Assembly (NCBI GenBank): GCA_944321965.1
Contig: CALUNH010000006.1
Span: 35,791 to 99,790, forward strand
DNA from: an uncultured Alistipes sp.
Lineage (GTDB): Bacteria > Bacteroidota > Bacteroidia > Bacteroidales > Rikenellaceae
DNA length: 64,000 bases
Reading direction: 5' to 3'
This document shows, piece by piece, positions 28,013-37,065 of this stretch. The notes beneath the pieces were generated by a model that ran no database searches, was not told the origin of the DNA, and was given only the letters and a program-made list of their open reading frames with translations. Positions within the stretch are counted from its first letter, which is position 1, and the number at the start of each line of letters is the position of its first letter. The position numbers and the translations under genes are program-made.

Positions 28013-28741
28013 CTATCGGTTCTTCCGGATGTCGGCCAGCGCCGCGCACATCGCATCGTACACCTCCGTCATCAGTTCGTGCGGCTCCGTCGCCGCAACA
28101 CGCTCCGCCGGAATCGGCGGAAGCACCCGGATCGTGATCCGGTTGCCCCAGTTGAAGAGCAGGTTCTTCCGGATCAGCGTCCGCGTGCCCTCCAGCACCA
28201 CCGGGAGAATATCGACCCCCGCCTCGCGCGCCAGCGTGAAGGCCCCCGCCTTGAAACGGTGGATCTCCCCGTCCTTCGAGCGCGTCCCCTCGGGGAAGAT
28301 CGCAATCGACGCCCCGCGACCGATCCACATCTTCCCCTTGCGCACCATCTGCTCCAGCGCCTCGGCGGCACGTCCCCGGTCGATGCAGATGTCGCCGTGA
28401 AGAACCAGGTACTGCCCGAAGAACGGAACCCGGAACACCTCGCGCTTCGAAACCCACCGGAAGTTGAGCGGAAGGTAGTAGAGCGTCGGAATGTCGATCA
28501 CCGTATTGTGGTTGATGACGATCACGTACTGCTTCCGGCGGTCGATCAGCTCCCGGCCCTCGACCCGCTGCCGCCACCGCAACGGAATGAAAAAGAAGAT
28601 CCGGACCAGAATCCGCGAGAGTTCGTGCACCGTGCGCCGACCCCGGTCGAACGGGTAGCACACAACCAGCGCCACGGCCGACAAAATCATGAATACGGTG
28701 CACAGCAACACCAGAAAAACATAATACAATGCGCTCAACAT
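28013..28741 (-). CDS. plsC: 1-acyl-sn-glycerol-3-phosphate acyltransferase (PlsC family)
   Basis: 243 aa from the ATG at 28741 (MLSALYYVFLVLLCTVFM); the open frame starts 19 codons earlier but the hydrophobic N-terminal helix and a purine-rich site favour this start. The HX4D motif is NHNTVID and the second motif is FPEGTRSKDG, both needed for acyl transfer to lysophosphatidate in the inner membrane. One or two N-terminal helices anchor it. It is 3 bp from parE and probably heads the parE-parC-aroK-murI unit. Confidence 0.9.
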   Translation of the reverse strand: MLSALYYVFLVLLCTVFMILSAVALVVCYPFDRGRRTVHELSRILVRIFFFIPLRWRQRVEGRELIDRRKQYVIVINHNTVIDIPTLYYLPLNFRWVSKREVFRVPFFGQYLVLHGDICIDRGRAAEALEQMVRKGKMWIGRGASIAIFPEGTRSKDGEIHRFKAGAFTLAREAGVDILPVVLEGTRTLIRKNLLFNWGNRITIRVLPPIPAERVAATEPHELMTEVYDAMCAALADIRKNR

Positions 28742-28918
28742 AATCTCGTCATTTTCAGCCGACAAGCGCAACGAAACCACGCCGGACAGCTCTACCAATC
28801 TGCAAATTTAATCATTATTTCCCGGGTTTCCTACCCCTTCCCGCGGCGATTTTTCAACAAATTTTTCACGCCGAAGCCCCCTTTATACATAGGTCTAAAA
28901 CTTTTTTCAAAAATTTAG

Positions 28919-28960
28919 GTACTATGTATTGCAAAGTACAAACGTTTTTACATATCTTTG
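28919..28960 (+). promoter_or_regulatory. Promoter with overlapping palindrome before the barrel protein gene
   Basis: -7 TATCTTTG at 28953-28960 and a TTG at 28929-28931, 21 nt apart. Centred on the TTG is the inverted repeat GTACTATG (28919-28926), TATTG, CAAAGTAC (28932-28939), 7 of 8 positions paired. A repressor bound there would block the -33. Regulator unknown. Confidence 0.6.
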
Positions 28961-29005
28961 CGGCGTAAAATAAACAGCACCTCAAACCCAAAATCCAGAC
29001 CCAGC

Positions 29006-31375
29006 ATGAAAAAGTGGATACTCCTGATCGTAGCGCTCGCCGCGGCCACCGCCTCGGCACTGGCCGCAAGACTCTGCCCCGCTGTCGGGCGCGTCGTCGA
29101 CGAACAGGGAAAAGCCGTCGAATACGCTACCGTCGTCCTCCTCAAGGGCGACCAGCAGGTCGTCGGCATGGCTACCGATGCCGACGGCCGCTTCGAACTG
29201 AAGGTCGCCCCCGGAGAGTACACCCTCCAGATCCAGTACCTCGGGCTCGAACCCGTCAAACGCCCCGTCCGCGTCGAACAGAACAACGACCTCGGCGAGA
29301 TCGTCATGCACAACGCCGAAAACCGGATCGAAGGCGTCGTCGTCTCCGCACAACTCGTGCGACGCGAGGCCGACCGATTCGTCGTCGACGTCGCAAACGC
29401 CCCCTCAGCCATCGGAAAGGACGGCATCGAACTCCTCGAACACGCCCCAGGCGTCTGGATCGACGGCGAAAAGATCTCCATCAACGGAAAAAGCGGCTCG
29501 AAAGTCTACATCAACGACCGCGAACTCCGCATGGACAACGAACAGCTCCTCACCTACCTGCGCTCGCTGCGCGCCGAGGAGATTCAGAAAATCGAGGTCG
29601 TGCCCACAACCGGCGCCGACTACGATGCCGACTCCGCGGCCGGCATCATCCGAATCACCCTCAAGAAACGTCGCGAAAACGGACTCAACGGTTCCGTCGC
29701 ACTCTCCACCACCCAGAGCAGCTACACCGGGACATACAACCCCTCGGCCAATATCAACATCCACTCCGGGCGTCTCGACGTCTACGCCTCGGCCTGGGGA
29801 TACCTCGGCAAAAACACGATGATCTCCAACGAAAACACCAGCTACAACACCGCGGACAAGAGCCTGAAAGCCCGATCCGAGGCTACTAACAACAACCGGA
29901 ACTACGGGATCAACGCCGGAAGCGTCTTCGAAATCAACGACAAAAACAGCGTCGGCGCCGAATTCGAATACTGGCGGAACGGCTCCTGGGGACCCACCGA
30001 CACCTCAACCGACCTGGGCGACGAACTCCTGTCCACCAATACCCGAAGCCGGTTCGACAACCACGATTACGGAAACAACTATGCCGTGACGTTCAACTAC
30101 ATCCACAAATTCGACACCCTCGGCTCGACCTTCAAGGTCCTGGCCGACTACACCCGCCGCAACTCCGACTCCGGAAACGACAACTCAAGCCGCATCACCT
30201 CGCCCGGAGCCGCCGATATCGACTCCGTCTACCGCGACGCCGCCACAAGCATCTACGACGTCGCCACGGCAACCCTCGCCCTCGAAAAGAACTTCTCGCC
30301 CCGCTGGTCGTTCAAGGCCGGGGCCAAGTACACCTTCAACGACATGCGCAACGACGCCCTCTACGAATATCAGAAGAGCGGCGCCTGGCTCCGGAACAAC
30401 GACCAGAGCTACACGGTCAACTACACCGAGAACATCGCTGCGGCGTATGCCATCGCCTCCGCGCAGCTCGGCCGCTGGAGCCTCGTGGCCGGCCTGCGCG
30501 GCGAGTACACCTTCACCCACGGCAAAAGCGGGAACGTCCGCCAGAACTACTTCTCGCTCTTCCCCAACGCCAACCTCTCCTACGCATTCTCCCAGGAGAA
30601 GGGTTATTCGATGATCCTCCAGTACGCCCGCACGATCGAACGGCCCCGCTTCTGGTGCCTCAACCCCCAGCGGTCGCAGATCTCCGACTACACCTATCAG
30701 ACCGGAAATCCGTCGCTCGATCCCGCTTTCCAGAACAACCTGAGCCTCACCGTCGTATTCGCGCACAAGTACACCCTCACGGGCGGCGTGCAGATCGTCG
30801 ACGGCGAGATTCAACAAACCATGCTCGCCGACCCCGACGATCCCGACATGCTCAGCATCAACTGGGTCAACTTCGACGCGACATCCAACTATTTCGCCTC
30901 GGCAAACCTCCCCTTCCAGTTCACCAAATGGTGGCAACTGAACATCAATGCCATCTACATGCGCCGCGGACAGCGCATCGAACAACACGGCAACCAGCAA
31001 CACTTCAACTGGACGTTCGTCAATGCCTCGACCACCTTCAACCTCCCCGCCAGGTTCTTCATCGACTGCTCCTATTTCTATCAGGGGCGAATCGATCTGG
31101 GGAACATCTGGATCCTGCCCACACACATGCTGCAGGCCGGAATCAAGAAGCGTTTCGACGACCGTTTCGTCCTCTCCTTCTCGGTCCGCAACATCCTCGA
31201 CCGCGGACAGCAGGTCGGAGCCTCGGGCGACGGGTTCGTCCGAACGGTCCGACTCCGCCAGGCCTGGGACACGATTCAGTTCCGGTTCGGTGCGACCTGG
31301 AACTTCAAGAGCGGAAAGGCCTTCCAGAAACGGTCCGTCGAGGCCGGTTCCGAAGAGGAGAAGAAGCGGCTGTAA
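29006..31375 (+). CDS. Outer-membrane beta-barrel protein with carboxypeptidase-regulatory-like domain (TonB-dependent receptor-like)
   Basis: 789 aa from the ATG at 29006 (MKKWILLIVALAAATASALA, signal peptide); 16 codons upstream are in frame but lie inside or next to the promoter. Order: CarboxypepD_reg-like domain (about 25-105, GRVVDEQGKAVEYATVVLLKG), plug domain (about 110-210, GIELLEHAPGVWIDGEKISINGKSGSKVYINDRELRMDNEQLLTYLRSLRAEEIQKIEVV and YDADSAAGIIRITLKK), then a barrel of alternating strands to the end. This is the second type of TonB-dependent outer-membrane protein common in Bacteroidota, not SusC itself; no SusD neighbour. It has a promoter with an overlapping palindrome. Cargo unknown. 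Confidence 0.88.
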   Translation: MKKWILLIVALAAATASALAARLCPAVGRVVDEQGKAVEYATVVLLKGDQQVVGMATDADGRFELKVAPGEYTLQIQYLGLEPVKRPVRVEQNNDLGEIVMHNAENRIEGVVVSAQLVRREADRFVVDVANAPSAIGKDGIELLEHAPGVWIDGEKISINGKSGSKVYINDRELRMDNEQLLTYLRSLRAEEIQKIEVVPTTGADYDADSAAGIIRITLKKRRENGLNGSVALSTTQSSYTGTYNPSANINIHSGRLDVYASAWGYLGKNTMISNENTSYNTADKSLKARSEATNNNRNYGINAGSVFEINDKNSVGAEFEYWRNGSWGPTDTSTDLGDELLSTNTRSRFDNHDYGNNYAVTFNYIHKFDTLGSTFKVLADYTRRNSDSGNDNSSRITSPGAADIDSVYRDAATSIYDVATATLALEKNFSPRWSFKAGAKYTFNDMRNDALYEYQKSGAWLRNNDQSYTVNYTENIAAAYAIASAQLGRWSLVAGLRGEYTFTHGKSGNVRQNYFSLFPNANLSYAFSQEKGYSMILQYARTIERPRFWCLNPQRSQISDYTYQTGNPSLDPAFQNNLSLTVVFAHKYTLTGGVQIVDGEIQQTMLADPDDPDMLSINWVNFDATSNYFASANLPFQFTKWWQLNINAIYMRRGQRIEQHGNQQHFNWTFVNASTTFNLPARFFIDCSYFYQGRIDLGNIWILPTHMLQAGIKKRFDDRFVLSFSVRNILDRGQQVGASGDGFVRTVRLRQAWDTIQFRFGATWNFKSGKAFQKRSVEAGSEEEKKRL

Positions 31376-31390
31376 ACCCTGCCCGGAAAG

Positions 31391-31432
31391 AGATGGCGGC
31401 CGTCGGGATCAATCCCGGCGGCCGTTTTTTTT
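31391..31432 (+). terminator. Terminator after the barrel protein gene
   Basis: Inverted repeat around CGGGATC / AATCCCG, extended by GGCGGCCG-type arms, then a run of eight T at about 31423-31430. Confidence 0.7.
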
Positions 31433-31436
31433 GGGA

Positions 31437-31644
31437 GGGGGGGGGCAGTTCCGGGCAAAGCGGCCGGACGGGCAGGGCGGAACTGGCCGGATCGGGGCAA
31501 GCCGGGCGGCTGGTCGGGGCCGGGTGACAGGACGCGGCAGGACAGGATCGGCAGCGGGCTGGGCTGAGCAGGTCGGGGCTGATGGCGAGGGCTGGCAGGA
31601 GTTGGCCGGATCGGAGCAAGCCGGGCAGCTGGTCGGGGCCGGGT
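31437..31644. repeat. G-rich intergenic repeats: G9 tract and 55-bp direct repeat
   Basis: 31437-31445 is a run of nine G. A 55-bp G/C-rich sequence at 31471-31525 recurs imperfectly at 31590-31644 (119-bp period; about 48 of 55 matches). The 285-bp gap 31376-31661 holds no gene beyond this and the terminator. Confidence 0.65.
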
Positions 31645-31661
31645 CGCTTCCTCCGGACCCC

Positions 31662-32651
31662 TCAGGCCCGGTGCCGCAGACGCGGAAGCGGCAGCCGGTG
31701 CGCCCACCGGACCGCCCAGCGCGGCAATCGCGGACGGCGCATCCAACGCGCCAGGTGCGTCACCGAGTTGGGAACATGCAGCGACTGCCCCGCAATGATC
31801 AGCGTCACGGCTACCAGAATCAGCAGGACCCCCGTGCCGATGCGCAGCGTGAAGGCTTCGCCGAAGACCACAACCCCGAAAAACAGCGCCGTGACCGGCT
31901 CCAGTGCCCCGAGGATCGCCGTCGGCGTCGAACCGATGCGCCGGATCGCACCGGCCATCGTCACCAGCGAGACAATCGTCGGAAACAACGCCAGCGAACC
32001 CGCATTCACCCACAGGGCCGCCGTCGGAATCGACTGCAGCTCCGTACACCCCCGGAGCCGCACCACGTAGACCAGCGATCCGAAAACCAGGCAGTAGAAG
32101 GTCAGCTTCTCGGTCGGAAGGTTTTTCAGCGACGAGCGGTTGATCCCCACGATATAGACCGCATACGACAGCGAGGAGACAAAAACCAGCAGGACACCCG
32201 TCAGGCTGAGCGTCGTGCCGTCGCCGCCCTTGTAGAGCAGCGAAATCCCCGTACACGCCAGCACGATCGAGAGCACCGTCGCCACCGTGACCCGCTCGTG
32301 AAATCCCACGGCCATGATCACCGCCACCATCACCGGATAGACGAACAGCAGCGTCGAGGCGATCCCCGCGTCCATGTAGTTGTAGCTCTCGAAGAGCGTC
32401 AGCGACGACACCGAAAAGAGAAGGCCCATTCCCGCCAGCGGAAGCAGATCCCGACGCGAAAGCGCAAACGACTGACGCCGCACAAGCATCAGCGCACCCA
32501 GCATCAACACCGCCAGCACGTAACGGTAGAAAAGCACGGAATCCGCCCCCAGACCCGCCCCGTAAAGCGGCAGGGCAAAGAGCGGATTCAATCCGTAACT
32601 GACTGCAGCCACACTCCCGAGAACGTAGCCGCGCGCTCGTTCGGAAAGCAT
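31662..32651 (-). CDS. EamA/DMT-family permease
   Basis: 329 aa with about ten hydrophobic helices in two EamA halves (about 5-140 and 155-290). The second half ends in the family pattern TPTAILGALEPVTALFFGVVVFGEAFT. Drug/metabolite transporters of this kind export amino acids or other small metabolites; the substrate is not predictable. The C-terminal tail (about 305-329) is strongly basic (ARWMRRPRLPRWAVRWAHRLPLPRLRHRA) and not part of the fold. It begins one base after the LemA stop and may be translationally coupled to it. Confidence 0.85.
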   Translation of the reverse strand: MLSERARGYVLGSVAAVSYGLNPLFALPLYGAGLGADSVLFYRYVLAVLMLGALMLVRRQSFALSRRDLLPLAGMGLLFSVSSLTLFESYNYMDAGIASTLLFVYPVMVAVIMAVGFHERVTVATVLSIVLACTGISLLYKGGDGTTLSLTGVLLVFVSSLSYAVYIVGINRSSLKNLPTEKLTFYCLVFGSLVYVVRLRGCTELQSIPTAALWVNAGSLALFPTIVSLVTMAGAIRRIGSTPTAILGALEPVTALFFGVVVFGEAFTLRIGTGVLLILVAVTLIIAGQSLHVPNSVTHLARWMRRPRLPRWAVRWAHRLPLPRLRHRA

Positions 32652-32652
32652 C

Positions 32653-33228
32653 TCAGAACGTCACCTGAGGAGCACTCTCCGTACCTTCGGCAGCCTCGAA
32701 ATAGGGCTTGCGCTCGAAACCGAACATCCCCGCAACCAGATTCGTCGGAAAACGCCGGACTGACCTGTTATACGTCTCCGCGGCCCGGTTGAAATCCTGA
32801 CGCGCCACCGAAATCCGGTTCTCCGTACCTTCGAGCTGCGCCTGCAACTCCAGGAAATTCCGGTTCGCCTTCAGGTCCGGGTAGTTCTCCGCCACGGCAA
32901 TCAGACGCCCCAGGGCCGAACGGACCCCCGCCTGCGCCTGCTGGTATTCGGCCAGCCGCTCCGGAGTCAGATCATCGGCCGAAAGGTTGATCGATGTCGC
33001 CCGCGTCCGCGCCTCGGTTACCTCCTGAAGCGTCTGCGACTCATGGGCCGCATACCCCTTGACCGTATTCACCAGGTTCGGAATCAGGTCCGCTCGCCGC
33101 TGGTACTGCGTCTCCACGTTCGACCACGCACTCCGGACCCGCTCCTCCTTGCCGACCAGCCCGTTGTAGCTCGCATACAAGAAAATCGCAACTACGGCAA
33201 CTACGCCGATCCAAATCCATTTTTTCAT
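32653..33228 (-). CDS. LemA family protein
   Basis: 191 aa: one N-terminal helix (MKKWIWIGVVAVVAIFLYASYNGLV), then a long coiled-coil-like helical domain with the LemA core EERVRSAWSNVETQYQRRADLIPNLVNTVKGYAAHE. LemA proteins are membrane-anchored with the helical domain outside the cytoplasm; the molecular role is unknown. It is next to a TPM-domain gene, a common pairing in Bacteroidota, which suggests a shared task at the envelope. Confidence 0.93.
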   Translation of the reverse strand: MKKWIWIGVVAVVAIFLYASYNGLVGKEERVRSAWSNVETQYQRRADLIPNLVNTVKGYAAHESQTLQEVTEARTRATSINLSADDLTPERLAEYQQAQAGVRSALGRLIAVAENYPDLKANRNFLELQAQLEGTENRISVARQDFNRAAETYNRSVRRFPTNLVAGMFGFERKPYFEAAEGTESAPQVTF

Positions 33229-33325
33229 CGTTCTGTTCCTTATTTTTCTTTGTTAAACGTCTCTTTTTCTCCGGCCTCTCCGGTTCTTTCCTCGGGCCCC
33301 TCCGGACTCTCAGGCCACTCCGGGA

Positions 33326-34219
33326 TCACCACCGCGAGCCCGCTCCGCCGCCCCCGAACGAACCGCCGCCGAAGCCGCCCCCGCCGAAGCCGCCAAAACC
33401 CCCGCCGCCGATGATCATCCCGCCGCCCGAACCGCCGAAATGGTCGTTCCGAGGGCTGCGGAACCGGCGGCGATAGCGTTTGCCGCAATGCGGGCAGAGG
33501 TATTCACACTCCTCGATCCGATACTCCGGCGTAACGCTCAAAACCGCTCGCGAAACCTGTTTCATGGCGCGTTTCCCGCAATTCGGACAGCGGTGCCGCC
33601 CGTAGCGGTTGCCCAGCCACAGCAGCAGCGGCATCACCACGAAGACACTCCCGACCAGCGCAAGAACCGCCCACCACGGAAGATCATCCGCATCATCCAC
33701 GCCCAGATCCGGTTCGCCCCCTTCGAGCACCGCGGCCGCGGCTTCGAGGCCCGCGACCATCCCCGCACTGTAGTCCCCCTCGCGGAAGAAGGGCAGCATC
33801 TGCTGCATCTGGATCCGTTTGCACAGCGCGTCGGGAAGGATGCCTTCGAGACCCCCGCCCGTCACGAAACGGATCTCGTGCAGATCCTTCACCAGCAGCA
33901 CGCCCAGTCCGTTGCTGCTCCGCGCCGAACCCACACCCCACGACCGGAAGAGTTCGATGGCGAACGAAAACGGATCACCGCCCGCAATATCCTCCACGGC
34001 AACCACCGCCACCTGCGCCAGCCCCCGCTCGCGCAGCGAACCGCAGATCGAATCGATCCGCCGGACCGCCTCCGCGGTGAGGATGCCGTCGGGATTCGAC
34101 ACATAGTGCCGTGCGTCCCGCAACTGTACGTTGGGAATCTCCCCGACACGATAGGTGCGCGCCGTCGCCGTGCCGAGCACCGCAACCAGCAGCAGGCTGA
34201 GTAGAAAAATTCGTTTCAT
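33326..34219 (-). CDS. TPM-domain membrane protein (YgcG-like)
   Basis: 297 aa from the ATG at 34219 (MKRIFLLSLLLVAVLGTATA, signal peptide); 73 in-frame codons upstream precede the promoter and are excluded. Residues about 25-165 are a TPM domain (RHYVSNPDGILTAEAVRRIDSICGSLRERGLAQVAVVAVEDI), then one membrane helix (WWAVLALVGSVFVVMPLLLWLG), a zinc-ribbon-like pair CPNCGK and CPHCGKRYRR, and a Gly-rich tail of FGGGG units. The pattern matches YgcG-type proteins found beside LemA. Promoter -7 at 34236-34243. Confidence 0.88.
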   Translation of the reverse strand: MKRIFLLSLLLVAVLGTATARTYRVGEIPNVQLRDARHYVSNPDGILTAEAVRRIDSICGSLRERGLAQVAVVAVEDIAGGDPFSFAIELFRSWGVGSARSSNGLGVLLVKDLHEIRFVTGGGLEGILPDALCKRIQMQQMLPFFREGDYSAGMVAGLEAAAAVLEGGEPDLGVDDADDLPWWAVLALVGSVFVVMPLLLWLGNRYGRHRCPNCGKRAMKQVSRAVLSVTPEYRIEECEYLCPHCGKRYRRRFRSPRNDHFGGSGGGMIIGGGGFGGFGGGGFGGGSFGGGGAGSRW

Positions 34220-34235
34220 ATCCGTAACGTCGGGA

Positions 34236-34266
34236 CAAAGATAGAAAAATATCCGATCACCGCAAC
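34236..34266 (-). promoter_or_regulatory. Promoter of the TPM-LemA-EamA unit
   Basis: Minus-strand TTG (about 34265), 19-nt spacer and TATCTTTG (34243-34236), 17 bp before the ATG at 34219. Confidence 0.7.
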
Positions 34267-34329
34267 CTCGACCGCAAATCGAATGCCCGGCCACCGGGAA
34301 AACAACCGTCCGACCCCTCCCCCCGCCGC

Positions 34330-34361
34330 AAAAAAACGGCCCGCAAAGCCTGCGGACCGTT
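34330..34361 (-). terminator. Terminator after the barrel protein at 34387
   Basis: Minus strand: ACGGTCCGCA (34360-34351), GGCTT loop, TGCGGGCCGT (34345-34336), then seven T. Confidence 0.85.
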
Positions 34362-34386
34362 CGATCGTTTCGCTTCCTGCGGATCG

Positions 34387-35178
34387 TCAGAACCGGAAAC
34401 CGATATAGAAACGGACGGATTTCGTCTTGAACTTGCACTCCCCGGCCGACATCTTGTCCATCACATCGTCCATCGTGACATCCTCGTCACCGTAGGAGTC
34501 CTCGTCGAAGGCTTCGCCGAACGTCAGGCCGTCGTACTTCGCCGTTCCCCAGCGCCATTCGACGCCCACCGAAATCACCTTCCAGGCTATGCTGCAGCCC
34601 GCACTCCACATCGATACGTAGTTGTGGTAGAACGTGTCGTCCATATAAAGACCCGAATACGAAGGCGCAAAGTGGAAATAACCGCCAACCTTCAGGTGAT
34701 GAACCGGATTGATCGCCACCGATGGCCCGACCCGCATACCGATCTCGGCCTGGTGCATGTCCATCGAGTAGATCTCGCCCAGATCGGCATCCTCCACGTC
34801 CCATGCCGACTTCGCATAGTTGATGTCCAGCCACGTCCAGTCCAGCCCGAACTTGATCATCCCCACGATCGGCTTTTTGTGCAGGTAGTAGGTCTTACCG
34901 CTGCTCAACGATACACCGAAATCGCTCTTGATCTCCCCTCCGAAGGTCTTGTCCGTGACCGTCTGGTTCACGTAACCGATGTTGAAGTACTTCGCACGGT
35001 CCTTCCAGATCGCCTGATTCAGATTATCCTTCTCAAGCGTCTCCACGTTCGTCGTCAACCGGTTGACAACCTGCTGCAACGAATCCAGACGACGGGACGT
35101 ATCGTCCTGTCCCTGCTCCTGGGCCCGGACTCCGCTCACTACCAGCAAAAGGCCCATCAAAATGTAAATCTTCTTCAT
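34387..35178 (-). CDS. Outer-membrane beta-barrel protein, hypothetical
   Basis: 263 aa from the ATG at 35178 (MKKIYILMGLLLVVSGVRAQ, signal peptide). After a short coiled-coil-like stretch (RRLDSLQQVVNRLTTNVETLEKDNLN, about 30-55) the protein is made of amphipathic strands with aromatic girdle residues and ends in VRFYIGFRF, a terminal aromatic typical of outer-membrane barrels. No enzyme motif is visible. The coil followed by a small barrel recalls proteins that contact both periplasm and outer membrane. The -7 TATTTTTG is at 35258-35251. Confidence 0.7.
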   Translation of the reverse strand: MKKIYILMGLLLVVSGVRAQEQGQDDTSRRLDSLQQVVNRLTTNVETLEKDNLNQAIWKDRAKYFNIGYVNQTVTDKTFGGEIKSDFGVSLSSGKTYYLHKKPIVGMIKFGLDWTWLDINYAKSAWDVEDADLGEIYSMDMHQAEIGMRVGPSVAINPVHHLKVGGYFHFAPSYSGLYMDDTFYHNYVSMWSAGCSIAWKVISVGVEWRWGTAKYDGLTFGEAFDEDSYGDEDVTMDDVMDKMSAGECKFKTKSVRFYIGFRF

Positions 35179-35250
35179 ACTTATTTTTATTTGGGATTTT
35201 CCGATCTGTCGCATCCGCGGCGAAGCGCCCGAATCCAACATGAACCGGAA

Positions 35251-35258
35251 CAAAAATA
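35251..35258 (-). promoter_or_regulatory. -7 element TATTTTTG of the barrel protein gene
   Basis: Minus strand; 73 bp before the ATG at 35178. A TTTG at -33 is not clear. Confidence 0.55.
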
Positions 35259-35289
35259 GGAAAAATTCCGAAACGGTGTTCTCTTTACC

Positions 35290-36573
35290 CTATTTTATCA
35301 ACAATCGGTAACTCCAGGGGGCCATCACCTCCTCAACCCGGCCCCGGAACTCCCGGGGACAGCCCGTAAAGGCATCCCGGTACATCCCCGCATAGATCCC
35401 CGTATAGTAGTCGCATTGGATCGTGTACGGCGAGAGGTTCATCACCGCAATCACCCGGTCGCCGCCATCCTCGCGGACCAGAATCATCAGGCAATCCTCC
35501 GCATTGTTCCGGATCTCGGTCAGCTCGCCGCCTCGGCCCCCGCTCGCCAGCGCCGCATGGCTGTGCCGGAGCTCCGACAAACGACGGTAAAAATGCGTAT
35601 ATTCGTTCACACGGTAGCGATCCGACGGTATCGGGTCCCGGTCGAAAAACGAAAACGAATGGTCGTAACCCACCTCCTGACCCGTATAGATCAGCGGAAG
35701 ACCCCGCGGAACCACAAACGTGAAGAGCGTCATGATTTCACGAGCCGCGCCCATGCGCGAAAACTCCGTGCCGTTCCACGAATTCTCGTCGTGGTTCGAC
35801 GTGAAGGCCAGCCGCAGAGCCCACTCCGGATAACGGTCCAGGTCCGCATACAGGTAGTCCCGAAGGGCCGTGACCCGCGTCCGCTGCTGCGCCACGTCGT
35901 TCAGCAGATGGTGCATCTCCCACGCATAGCACGCATCGAAAGCCCCCTCGTCGAAAAGATTCCGCTCCTCGGCCTCCGCAAGCAGAAACAGATCCGGTTT
36001 CAAGGCCCGCAGGCGCCGGGCCGTCTCGTTCCAGAACGCAACGGGAACCAGCATCGCCATGTCGCACCGGAAACCGTCGACCCCATGCTCGCGAATCCAG
36101 AACATCATGGCTTCGGCCTGCCCCTCCCAGACCTCATGATTCGCATAGTTGAGTTTCGCCGTATCGGTCCAGTCCCACGGGACGGCCGCAACCCCCGACG
36201 AATCCCGCTCGTACCATGAGGCCGGTTTCTCCGTCAACCACCGCGCATCCCGAGACGTATGGTTCGCAACCCAGTCCAGCAGCACCTTCAGCCCCAGACG
36301 GTGCGCTTCCTCCACAAACGCATCGAAATCCTCCAGCGTCCCCATCTCGGGGTTCACCGCGCAGTAGTCCCGGATCGAATAGTACGATCCCAAGGCCCCC
36401 TTGCGCGACTCCCGGCCGATCGGATAGACCGGCATCAGCCAAACCGCATCAACGCCCAACTCCTTCAAAAAGGGAAGTTTCGAAGCCGCAGCCCGCAACG
36501 TCCCCTCCGGCGTCATCTGACGCACGTTCATCTCATAGATCACCGCTCGATAGCTCCATTCGGGATGTATCAT
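35290..36573 (-). CDS. GH13-family alpha-glucan hydrolase (alpha-amylase-like), cytoplasmic
   Basis: 427 aa, no signal peptide. The (beta/alpha)8 motifs are complete: VDAVWLMPVYPIG, DWVANHTS, GFRCDMAM (nucleophile Asp), LLAEAEE (acid/base Glu) and FTSNHDEN (third Asp). It probably acts on short alpha-glucans taken into the cell. There are no other glycan genes next to it, so substrate is inference from the family alone. The upstream gap is long (see 36574-37053). Confidence 0.88.
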   Translation of the reverse strand: MIHPEWSYRAVIYEMNVRQMTPEGTLRAAASKLPFLKELGVDAVWLMPVYPIGRESRKGALGSYYSIRDYCAVNPEMGTLEDFDAFVEEAHRLGLKVLLDWVANHTSRDARWLTEKPASWYERDSSGVAAVPWDWTDTAKLNYANHEVWEGQAEAMMFWIREHGVDGFRCDMAMLVPVAFWNETARRLRALKPDLFLLAEAEERNLFDEGAFDACYAWEMHHLLNDVAQQRTRVTALRDYLYADLDRYPEWALRLAFTSNHDENSWNGTEFSRMGAAREIMTLFTFVVPRGLPLIYTGQEVGYDHSFSFFDRDPIPSDRYRVNEYTHFYRRLSELRHSHAALASGGRGGELTEIRNNAEDCLMILVREDGGDRVIAVMNLSPYTIQCDYYTGIYAGMYRDAFTGCPREFRGRVEEVMAPWSYRLLIK

Positions 36574-36659
36574 GACTCTGACTCTTTTCTGCCGGCCTCT
36601 TCCGGACGGCTGTATCCTTCATTTTCTTGAATCCTTTTCCTTAACAAATCTCCGCTTCT

Positions 36660-36668
36660 GGGGGGGGG
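36660..36668. repeat. G9 homopolymer tract
   Basis: Nine G followed by TGA. It is one of four tracts of exactly nine G in the window (others at 31437, 40713 and 40800). Confidence 0.7.
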
Positions 36669-37032
36669 TGACAGGCGGAAGCATCCCCGCCCCTCCCCAA
36701 AAACGCTCGGGGAAACGACGGAAACATTCCCGCATCCCCGGAAATCCCGCTTCGGGAAACAAACCGAGGCATCCATCCCCCAAAAACGGGTGGCCGCCCG
36801 GAAAAAAACGGACGGGAACGACCCCGGGACCCGAAAAACACTTCGGAAGGCCAGCCACGGCACCACACATCCTGCAAAAATGGCAGGACCGACGGCTCAG
36901 CCCATCCTGTTTCTCGTTTTTTGGTCACCAAAGATACGATTTTTTTCCAACATACGCTGCTCCCGGGAAACCTTTGCATACATACTTGTGAAATAGACTC
37001 GAAAATTATGACGGAAATCCCGGAATTTTCAT

Positions 37033-37040
37033 TACCTTTG
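37033..37040 (+). promoter_or_regulatory. -7 element TACCTTTG of the export operon
   Basis: It lies 26 nt before the ATG at 37066. A TTTG at the usual -33 spacing is not seen. Confidence 0.55.
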
Positions 37041-37065
37041 TCCCCATATAATAATGTTTTTCCTC

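Larger units (their letters stand above)
36574..37065. other. 491-bp gap before the polysaccharide export genes
   Basis: No credible gene. From left: a G9 run (36660-36668) followed by TGA; G/C-rich inverted patches at 36700-36880 that code in several frames but without start-site support; a minus TATCTTTG (36936-36929) that could drive the GH13 gene with a leader of about 350 nt; and a plus TACCTTTG (37033-37040) for the export genes. Confidence 0.55.

Noticed and set aside
36572-36996. Several overlapping ORFs of 68-139 codons before the export genes
   Set aside because: They exist in all frames because of C/G runs; none has a promoter, start site or recognisable protein.
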